Shown: positions 57,689-64,000 of the stretch, piece by piece
How positions within the stretch are numbered: the first letter of the stretch is position 1
Layout: the number at the start of each line of letters is the position of its first letter
Assembly (NCBI RefSeq): GCF_030163755.1
Contig: NZ_JASJOE010000011.1
Span: forward strand, 16,090 to 80,089
Length of the DNA: 64,000 nt
Direction of reading: 5' to 3'
Origin: Roseicyclus amphidinii
GTDB taxonomy: Bacteria; Pseudomonadota; Alphaproteobacteria; Rhodobacterales; Rhodobacteraceae
Made by a program: the position numbers and the translations under genes
Notes under the pieces: generated by a model
Databases searched by the model: none
The model's input: the letters and a program-made list of their open reading frames with translations, nothing else
Told to the model about the DNA's origin: nothing

Positions 57689-58653
57689 GCGCAGGCCGCC
57701 AGCACCCCCTCGGCCGTCGCCTCGTCCGTCACCAGCGTGTTGACGAAACCCGCCCGCAAAGCGGCGCAGATCACCGACACCTTGTAGAGACCACCCGCCG
57801 CCAGGATTACGTCGGGAATGGCCCTCAAGTCATCCAGTGTGAGACCCACAAGCCGCCGGTTGATGTCGTGATCGAGTAGCCGTCCCTCGGCGTCGAGAAT
57901 GTGCCCGATGATGTCGCCCACCCCGCCAAGCCGCACCAGATCGGCCAACTCCACGTCGCGGGGCAGCGCATCGCGCACCAGAAGCGAGCTTTGCAGATCG
58001 CCCGCCGCCAGCGCCACCGCATCGCAGCCGCGCAGCTTTTCCAGCCCCTCGACGATCACATCCTGTTCCATGAACATCCGGCGGCTTTCGGCGCTCCCCG
58101 CATAGACCGGCGCGACGAAGAAACTGTGCTGGGCGTTGCACAGATCGGCCAGCCGCGTCGTGATCTCGTAGCCGTTCACGTCCGACCCGCGCATGATCCC
58201 GCCCATCACCGACACGATTTCCAAGTCAGGCCGATTGATCGGCTGCATGTGCCGCGTGGCGAGGTTCAGCGTATTGCCCCATGACATCCCGAAGCGCCGG
58301 ACGGCAGGGTCCTGCAGCAACGCTCCCAGATGCCCGCCCAGCCCCGCGCTGACCAGCGGCGTGACCGAGGAGGGTTTCTCGGGACTTGGCACAACGACCG
58401 CGCGCTTGAGCCCGAACCGTTCGGCCAGCCGCCACTCTAGTTCAGCACTCGCCGCATAGATGCTGTCGATCGAGACCCGCAGAATGCCGCGCTGGCGCAG
58501 GTCGCTCAGGCCCTTGTTCACGCGCAGCCGCGTCAGGCCGAACCGCTCGGCAGCCTCGGCCTGCGTCAGCCCCTCGATCTCGCAGGCATAGGCGATGCGC
58601 ACCAGAAGCTGCTCATCGACGTCAAGCTGTTCGGTCTTGATGCTGCGCGACAT
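57673..58653 (-). CDS. SorC/DeoR-family sugar-binding transcriptional regulator
   Basis: A 326-residue regulator. The N-terminal HTH is IEGLTQAEAAERFGLTRLRV (about residues 27-47), and the rest is the sugar-binding domain typical of SorC (FGMSWGNTLNLATRHM, VMGGIMRGSDVNG, VGDIIGHILDAEG, LDHDINRRLVGL). It probably binds a phosphorylated sugar or polyol and controls the transport and catabolic operons through the TACAAATGTA palindromes. It is the last gene of the transporter operon, downstream of the permeases. Confidence 0.88.
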   Translation of the reverse strand: MSRSIKTEQLDVDEQLLVRIAYACEIEGLTQAEAAERFGLTRLRVNKGLSDLRQRGILRVSIDSIYAASAELEWRLAERFGLKRAVVVPSPEKPSSVTPLVSAGLGGHLGALLQDPAVRRFGMSWGNTLNLATRHMQPINRPDLEIVSVMGGIMRGSDVNGYEITTRLADLCNAQHSFFVAPVYAGSAESRRMFMEQDVIVEGLEKLRGCDAVALAAGDLQSSLLVRDALPRDVELADLVRLGGVGDIIGHILDAEGRLLDHDINRRLVGLTLDDLRAIPDVILAAGGLYKVSVICAALRAGFVNTLVTDEATAEGVLAACAQDAA

Positions 58654-58716
58654 GGGTCTCCTGCCGGTTGTTTACGCAGTCATGTCGAACACGGCGTGCC
58701 ATGGCAACCGTGACGG

Positions 58717-59538
58717 CTACTTGACCGCGCCCATCGTCAGACCACGCACCAGTTGCTTCGACGCGATCAACGCGAAGATCAGGACCGGAATGACGATCAG
58801 GGTCGAGGTGGCCATGATCTTGCCATAGGGCAGGTCATAGCCCTCCATGAAGGACACGGCCATGGCGGGGGCCGTCCGCGCCTCGGTCCGGGTCAGGATC
58901 AGGCCGAACATCAATTCGTTCCACGAGAAGATGAAGGAAAAGATCGCCGACACCGCAACCCCCGGCATGGCCAGCGGCAGGCAGATCCGCGTCATGATGG
59001 TGAATTGCGACGCGCCCTCCATCCGGGCGGCCTCGTCCAGTTCATAGGGAATGCCGCGGATCTGGTCGGTGACGATCCAGATCACGATGGGCAGGTTGAA
59101 GGTCAGGTAAATCAGCACCAGCGTGATGTGCCGGTCCAAGAGGTCGAAACTCCGCGCGATCAGGAAGAAGGGCAGCGCCAGAACGATGGGCGAGATCATG
59201 CGGTTGGTGATGAACCAGAACCACAGGTCCTTTTTCCCGCGAAACTCGAAGCGGGCCAGTGCAAAGGCGGCAGGCACGCCCAGCACCAGCGCCAGCGCCG
59301 TGGTCGAGACCGCGATGATCAGCGAATTGACCAGCGTGCGGAGCACCCCGTCCTCGAACAAAGCCTCGCGGTAATTGGCGAGCGTCGGCTCGAAGATCCA
59401 GACCGGCGGGCTCTGCAGCGCCACCACCTGCGTCTTCAGCGAGGTCGTGACCATCCAGTAGAAGGGAAAGACGCAGATCAGGATGATCGCCGCCAGAAGC
59501 AGAAGCTGGATCGCGTAGGACCGCTGGATGCGCGTCAT
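58717..59538 (-). CDS. ABC transporter permease (MalG family)
   Basis: A 273-residue inner-membrane protein with about six hydrophobic segments, starting [20 protein letters not shown]. The ATPase-contact EAA loop is [20 protein letters not shown]. It forms the import channel with the MalF-type protein upstream; it starts 4 bp from it. It is part of the transporter operon for a polyol or sugar. Confidence 0.9.
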   Translation of the reverse strand: MTRIQRSYAIQLLLLAAIILICVFPFYWMVTTSLKTQVVALQSPPVWIFEPTLANYREALFEDGVLRTLVNSLIIAVSTTALALVLGVPAAFALARFEFRGKKDLWFWFITNRMISPIVLALPFFLIARSFDLLDRHITLVLIYLTFNLPIVIWIVTDQIRGIPYELDEAARMEGASQFTIMTRICLPLAMPGVAVSAIFSFIFSWNELMFGLILTRTEARTAPAMAVSFMEGYDLPYGKIMATSTLIVIPVLIFALIASKQLVRGLTMGAVK

Positions 59539-59542
59539 CGCC

Positions 59543-60409
59543 TCAGACCTCCTTGTAGAAGACGCGGATGTAGATCCGCGCGAGCACGATGGTGATGATC
59601 AGCAAGATGATCGCTTGCGCCGAAGCCAACCCCTGATCGAAGGCGCGGAAACCGACGCGCTGGATCATCAGCGAGATGAATTCGGTCGACGCCCCCGGCC
59701 CGCCGCGCGTGAGGGTAAAGACCATGTCGAACAGTTTCAGCGTATCGGCCGTGCGCAGGATCAGCACCGCGACCAGTCCGGGCACAAGGAACGGCAGCTG
59801 GACATACCGCAGGATCATCCACCAGCTTTTGGTTTCCAGCCGCGCGGCCTCTTCGACCTCGCCTGGCACCATTGTCAGCCCCGCCAGCAGCACCAGCGCG
59901 ACAAAGGGTGTCCATTGCCAGACATCCCAGAACACGATCATGATAAAGGCGTTGGTCGGGTCACCGATCCAGTTGATGTCGGCGCCCCCCAAAAGCTGGT
60001 TCATCACGCCGAAATTCTGGTTGAACATCACCTGCCCGAGCAGCCCCACCACGGCATAGGTCGTGGCCATCGGAAGCACGAGGCTGAGGCGGCAGAGCGT
60101 CTTGACCAGCGTCAGCCCCGGCTGGTGCAAGACCAGCGCGATGCCCAGACCCAGCGCCAGTTGCAGCGGCAGCGAGGTTCCGAGCAGAAAGAATGTCCGC
60201 CCCATCGCCTGCCAGAACGCGCCATCGGTCAGAACGGTCTGGTAGTTTTCCAGACCCACGAAGCGCAACTGCCGCAGCCGCGTGAGGTTGAAGAAATGCA
60301 GCGAGGTCCAGGCCGCATAAAGCAGCGGCGCGATCCCGATCAGCGCCAGCGCGATGACAGATGGCCCGATGAAGGCGAAGATCGTCTTTCGCGAAGTTCT
60401 GCCGCGCAT
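59543..60409 (-). CDS. ABC transporter permease (MalF/UgpA family)
   Basis: A 288-residue inner-membrane protein with several hydrophobic segments, for example [20 protein letters not shown] and [20 protein letters not shown]. The EAA loop is [23 protein letters not shown] 60409 is favoured over an in-frame ATG at 60448 because GGGGG lies just upstream. It pairs with the MalG-type permease encoded 4 bp downstream and with the ATPase encoded divergently at 62001. Confidence 0.9.
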   Translation of the reverse strand: MRGRTSRKTIFAFIGPSVIALALIGIAPLLYAAWTSLHFFNLTRLRQLRFVGLENYQTVLTDGAFWQAMGRTFFLLGTSLPLQLALGLGIALVLHQPGLTLVKTLCRLSLVLPMATTYAVVGLLGQVMFNQNFGVMNQLLGGADINWIGDPTNAFIMIVFWDVWQWTPFVALVLLAGLTMVPGEVEEAARLETKSWWMILRYVQLPFLVPGLVAVLILRTADTLKLFDMVFTLTRGGPGASTEFISLMIQRVGFRAFDQGLASAQAIILLIITIVLARIYIRVFYKEV

Positions 60410-60504
60410 GCCTGCCCCCTTTGCCACGTTGGAAACGGGGCGACGCAAACGCCGCCCCAGCCCGTCTTACCGGTACACAAGTAACTCGTTACCCGCAGAC
60501 CCCG

Positions 60505-61848
60505 TCACTGCGCGAGAGGCTTGTCACCGCTGTAGTAACCGGCGGATTCAAGGATTTCCTCCATCCGTGTGCCGATCTCGGTCGCGCCTTCCTCGACGCT
60601 GACCTCGCCCAGCATCATGCGGGTGCCCCATTCCTGCACGACTTCCGAGATTTCCGGCCATTCGGCAAAGCGCGGGCGGAATTCCGGCACGCCTTCCTGC
60701 CAGCTTTCGACCAGAGCGGGGATGAAGGTGTAGGTCTCGGCCAGTGCCGGGTCGGAATAGGCCGACTGACGGGCAGGCACACCGCCCCGCTCGAGGTATT
60801 CGACCGCATTGGCCGCCGAGGTCGCCCATTGGATGAAGAGCCATGCCGCCGCCTGTTCGGCCTCATCGGCCTGCGATGCGACCGCCAGCGAGAAACCGCC
60901 CAGCGCCGGGCGGCGCCCTGCTGGGCCTGCCGGTTCGGGCGCGATGGCCACGCAATCGGCCACGCGCGAGGTTTCGGGATCGACGACCGACGAATAGAAG
61001 GCCGACCATTCCGTGATCATCGCCACCTCGCCCTGCGCAAAGGCGTTGACGGTTTCGGCATGGTCCCATGCCACGATGCCGTCGGGCATGTACTGCATCA
61101 ACTCCTGCCGGAAGTTTAGACCGGCCTGGCTTTCCGCACTCAGCAGGTTCGAGCGGAATTCCTCGTTCAGGAAGGACCCGCCGAAGGGCCAGAGCATGCG
61201 CGCGAAGCTGTCGGCCGATTGCGTCTCGTTCCGCTTGGACTGCAGGGCGAATGCATACTGGCCATCCCCGGTCAGCGCAGGGCCATAGACATCCATCAGT
61301 TCCTGCCAGGTTTCCGGCGGACGGTCGAAGCCTGCCTCTTCCAGCATGCAGCGGTTGTAGAACATCAGGCCCGAATAATTGTCGAAGGGCAGGCCGTAGA
61401 TCACGTCGTTCCAGCCGCCGAAGGCGTTCAGCACCAGCGGAAAGAAGTCGTCCATGTTCAGCGCCGGATCGACCAGTTCCGGGAAGCGCGCCATGATGTC
61501 GTCGACCGGAACGATCCACTCGTTCTCGGCGAAATTGCCGATCCAGACGAGGTCGATCAGCGCGATATCCAGATCGCCGCCCGCGACGAAATCGCGGACC
61601 TGTTCACCCAGCGCGTTCTCGTAGGGGTGGGTGATGATGTTGATGTTGATGCCGGTTTCCTCGGTGAAAGCAGGCAGCATTTCCTGGATCGCCTCGTAGC
61701 CGGGGCGCAACAGAAACACGACATCAACGGTCGTGCCTGCATAGGGTGCGGCCGCTTCGGCCAAGCTCCAGTCGCCGGACTGGGCGTTGGCGGCGGTTGC
61801 GGTCGCAGCCACAAGCGCCGTAGTGCAGAGCATGGATTTCAGGTTCAT
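60505..61848 (-). CDS. ABC transporter extracellular solute-binding protein
   Basis: A 447-residue periplasmic binding protein. A signal peptide [20 protein letters not shown] precedes an AxA cleavage site (ANAQ). The body is of the family 1 carbohydrate-binding type: [40 protein letters not shown], then [20 protein letters not shown]. It catches the polyol or sugar in the periplasm. A GGGAGG site precedes ATG 61848. It is the first gene of the transporter operon, with a TACAAATGTA palindrome about 52 bp upstream. Confidence 0.9.
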   Translation of the reverse strand: MNLKSMLCTTALVAATATAANAQSGDWSLAEAAAPYAGTTVDVVFLLRPGYEAIQEMLPAFTEETGININIITHPYENALGEQVRDFVAGGDLDIALIDLVWIGNFAENEWIVPVDDIMARFPELVDPALNMDDFFPLVLNAFGGWNDVIYGLPFDNYSGLMFYNRCMLEEAGFDRPPETWQELMDVYGPALTGDGQYAFALQSKRNETQSADSFARMLWPFGGSFLNEEFRSNLLSAESQAGLNFRQELMQYMPDGIVAWDHAETVNAFAQGEVAMITEWSAFYSSVVDPETSRVADCVAIAPEPAGPAGRRPALGGFSLAVASQADEAEQAAAWLFIQWATSAANAVEYLERGGVPARQSAYSDPALAETYTFIPALVESWQEGVPEFRPRFAEWPEISEVVQEWGTRMMLGEVSVEEGATEIGTRMEEILESAGYYSGDKPLAQ

Positions 61849-61899
61849 TGGTATCCTCCCTAGTCGTGACAGCGTTTAAATCATTTGTCTCGACTATAA

Positions 61900-61909
61900 T
61901 ACAAATGTA
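61900..61909. promoter_or_regulatory. Candidate SorC operator (transporter divergent region)
   Basis: The same palindrome TACAAATGTA as at 56201-56210. A partial copy TACAAATG occurs at 61948-61955, nearer the ATPase gene. The region lies between the divergent binding protein (61848) and ATPase (62001). It is likely bound by the SorC regulator, which would make transport and catabolism respond together. Confidence 0.6.
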
Positions 61910-62000
61910 TGAAATGACCTCAAAGTCAACAGAAGTCTTGCGGCCGATACAAATGCCGGGCACCCGGCAGCGTGCCGCAAGACCGGGGGAGGAGACCAGA

Positions 62001-63026
62001 GTGGCAACCGTCAACCTGAGTGGGATCAACAAGTTTTACGGCGCGACGCAGGCGCTTTTTGACGTGTCCCTCGATATCGAGGATGGTGCTTTCGTAGTCT
62101 TCGTTGGGCCCTCGGGCTGCGGGAAATCTACGCTCCTGCGCTCCATTGCGGGACTGGAAGGGATCGACTCAGGCGCCGTGCGCATTGGCGCGGATGACGT
62201 CACCGATGCCGACCCGGCCGATCGCGGCGTGGCGATGGTGTTTCAGTCCTACGCGCTTTTCCCGCACATGACGGTGCGCCAGAACATGGAATTCGGGATG
62301 AAGGTCAACAAGGTTAATCCCAGTGAACGCGCCCGCCGAATCGCCGAGGCCGCGCGCATCCTGCAGCTGACCGACTACCTCGACCGCAAGCCCGCACAAC
62401 TCTCGGGCGGACAGCGCCAGCGCGTGGCAATCGGGCGCGCCATCGTGAAAAGCCCCAAAGTCTTTCTCTTCGACGAACCGCTCTCAAACCTCGACGCCAA
62501 GCTGCGCGTCCAGATGCGCGTGGAGCTCGAGGCGCTGCACAAGCAGCTGAACGCCACGATGATCTACGTAACCCACGACCAGGTCGAGGCGATGACCATG
62601 GCCGACAAGATCGTGGTCCTGAACGGGGGCCGCGTCGAACAGGTGGGCGCGCCTATGGACCTGTATCACCGCCCCGCCAGCCGCTTCGTCGCCGAATTCA
62701 TCGGCTCGCCCGCGATGAATGTCTTCGCACCGTCGCAGGTACCGGGGCTGCGCGGGCTGACGCTCGATGCCGCGACGCAGTTCATCGGCTGCCGCCCCGA
62801 ACACTTCGCGATTCGCCCCGAAGATTCCGGTCATTTCGACGGCAGAATCCTCGTGCGCGAACAGCTGGGTGGCGAGACATTGCTTTACGCCCGGGTTGCC
62901 GATGGCCTCACCGTCGTCGTGCGTACCGACGGTGACAATGCCACCGAACCCGGCACCACCATCGGCCTCGAGATCCCGTCGCACCGGCTGCACCGGTTCG
63001 ACGCCGATGGCCGGGCAATCCCCTGA
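62001..63026 (+). CDS. ABC transporter ATP-binding protein (MalK/UgpC type)
   Basis: A 341-residue ATPase: Walker A GPSGCGKST, Q-loop in VFQSYALFPHMTVRQN, signature LSGGQRQRVAIGRAI, Walker B VFLFDEPLSNLDA, H-loop YVTHDQVEAMTMAD. A C-terminal TOBE/OB regulatory region follows (GCRPEHFAIR). It powers import through the two permeases. The start is a GTG at 62001 with a GGGGGAGGAG ribosome site; longer in-frame readings have no ribosome site. It is divergent from the binding protein gene. Confidence 0.92.
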   Translation: MATVNLSGINKFYGATQALFDVSLDIEDGAFVVFVGPSGCGKSTLLRSIAGLEGIDSGAVRIGADDVTDADPADRGVAMVFQSYALFPHMTVRQNMEFGMKVNKVNPSERARRIAEAARILQLTDYLDRKPAQLSGGQRQRVAIGRAIVKSPKVFLFDEPLSNLDAKLRVQMRVELEALHKQLNATMIYVTHDQVEAMTMADKIVVLNGGRVEQVGAPMDLYHRPASRFVAEFIGSPAMNVFAPSQVPGLRGLTLDAATQFIGCRPEHFAIRPEDSGHFDGRILVREQLGGETLLYARVADGLTVVVRTDGDNATEPGTTIGLEIPSHRLHRFDADGRAIP

Positions 63027-63037
63027 CGGCGCCGCGC

Positions 63038-63757
63038 ATGTCGTCGCCCCTGCACAGCACCGCCCACAGGGCCGATGCCCGAACGCTCGTCATCTTCGAT
63101 TTCGACGGCGTCCTGGTCGACAGCGAGGTCATTTCGCTCACCACGCTACGCGAAAGCCTTGCCGATTTCGGCGCCCCCATGACCGAGGCGCAGGTGCGCG
63201 AGACCTTCCTTGGCGGCTCGATCCGGCAGATCAACGCCTTCCTGAAAACAGTCGCCACTCCTGCCTATCGGCCCGAAGACTTCGAGGCGCGCTGGTACGC
63301 CACCCTTTTCGCCCGCTTCCGCGCCGAATTGCAGGTCATGCCGGGGGTTACCGCCCTGCTCGATCATCTCGACGCGCAGGGCCATGGCTATTGCATCGCG
63401 TCCGGCGGCTCGATGGAGCGCCTTGGCGTCGCGCTTTCCGTGACGGGGCTTGCGTCGCGGTTCGGCGATCGGGTGTATAGCGTCGATCTGGTGGCCCGCG
63501 GAAAACCCGCCCCCGACATTTTCCTTCATGCAGCAAACGAGATGGAGGTGCAGCCGGATCGTTGCATTGTCATTGAGGACTCGCCTGCCGGCGTTCAGGC
63601 CGCGCGTGCCGCCGGCATGCGCGCCCTAGGCTTCACCGGTGGCTCACACCTGTCCGAGCGCAAGGCAGAACACGGAGCTCTTCTGAAGTCGCTGCAGGCC
63701 GAGGATATTTTCGAAGATCTCAGCCACGTACGCGATTGGATTTTGCGTAGCACTTAA
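63038..63757 (+). CDS. HAD hydrolase (beta-phosphoglucomutase-like)
   Basis: A 239-residue HAD phosphatase with FDFDGVLVDSEV (motif I, nucleophile Asp), CIASGGS (motif II), Lys in GKPAPDIFLHAANEM and IVIEDSPAGVQAARAAGMRA (motif IV). This is the subfamily of beta-phosphoglucomutase and sugar-phosphate phosphatases. It follows the ATPase by 11 bp in the same operon, so it may remove phosphate from a toxic or side-product sugar phosphate in the polyol pathway. Substrate unknown. Confidence 0.85.
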   Translation: MSSPLHSTAHRADARTLVIFDFDGVLVDSEVISLTTLRESLADFGAPMTEAQVRETFLGGSIRQINAFLKTVATPAYRPEDFEARWYATLFARFRAELQVMPGVTALLDHLDAQGHGYCIASGGSMERLGVALSVTGLASRFGDRVYSVDLVARGKPAPDIFLHAANEMEVQPDRCIVIEDSPAGVQAARAAGMRALGFTGGSHLSERKAEHGALLKSLQAEDIFEDLSHVRDWILRST

Positions 63758-64000
63758 GTTGTCCGTGTCCCGATCTCTGTAGCGGGACAGGATCATTTCC
63801 TCGGCACGAACTCATGTGACGAACGGTAACTTATCCGGATCGATCACGACATGTGAGCCAAGACCAAACGTCCGCTATGGTGAAGGTTTTCTGATGCGGG
63901 TCGCGGCGTAACGGTGGCGTTGATGTGCGACCACGACCCGCGTTGGAAAACCTCCCAAGGAGGAAGCCGCGGGGGTGTTGGACAATCCTATGGGGAAAGT
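63758..64000. other. Right-end intergenic region, no gene seen
   Basis: No convincing coding frame is visible in these 243 bp; short frames on the plus strand stop quickly. A CGTTGGAAAACCTCCCAAGG stretch near 63943 looks unlike the preceding operon and might be the edge of another element, but nothing further can be said. Confidence 0.4.

Overview
The window is GC-rich DNA from an alphaproteobacterium, most likely a member of the Rhodobacterales. The evidence is codon use, the EnvZ-type kinase, the SorC/xylitol-dehydrogenase polyol locus and the style of the phage genes; this is inferred, not searched. It holds three regions: two mobile elements stacked at one tRNA-Asn gene, then host chromosome with a polyol catabolism locus.

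Region 1 (1-5755) is the right end of a probable integrative mobilizable element. It has the start of a type I restriction gene (hsdR, leaving the window on the left), a mobilization module on the plus strand and a large tyrosine recombinase on the minus strand beside a 49-bp fragment of tRNA-Asn (5707-5755). The mobilization module has the ColE1 layout: a small accessory protein, a relaxase with an H-x6-E-x-N signature, and two small coiled-coil genes nested in another frame inside the relaxase gene.

Region 2 (5707-43953) is an apparently complete temperate podovirus-type prophage of about 38 kb between the tRNA fragment and the intact tRNA-Asn (43906-43980). From right to left it holds a plus-strand integration block (repressor, excisionase-like protein, integrase, small proteins). 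A long minus-strand block follows, with many ATGA/TGATG stop-start overlaps: Cro-like regulator, replication genes (DUF3310 fusion, Toprim primase, SF3-like helicase), a 12-copy heptamer array, terminase, a Tad2/DUF2829-type protein, portal, scaffold, capsid, tail tube proteins, three ejection proteins, tail fibre and tail tip proteins, then lysis genes (M15 endolysin, Rz/Rz1 spanins). No phage DNA or RNA polymerase was seen.

Region 3 (43981-64000) is host chromosome: an MBL-fold hydrolase, an EnvZ-like kinase, a decayed IS5-family insertion that cuts off a neighbouring gene, and an AraC regulator with two SDR oxidoreductases. The polyol/pentitol locus follows. A six-gene minus operon (xylitol dehydrogenase, SIS isomerase-like protein, SDR, ketose 3-epimerase, ribitol-dehydrogenase-like SDR, FGGY kinase), in which every junction overlaps by 4 bp, diverges from xylulokinase. 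A second minus operon (binding protein, two ABC permeases, SorC regulator) diverges from the ABC ATPase and a HAD phosphatase. Both divergent promoter regions carry the palindrome TACAAATGTA, a candidate SorC operator. Together the genes would import a polyol, oxidise it to a ketopentose, epimerise it and phosphorylate it into the pentose phosphate pathway.
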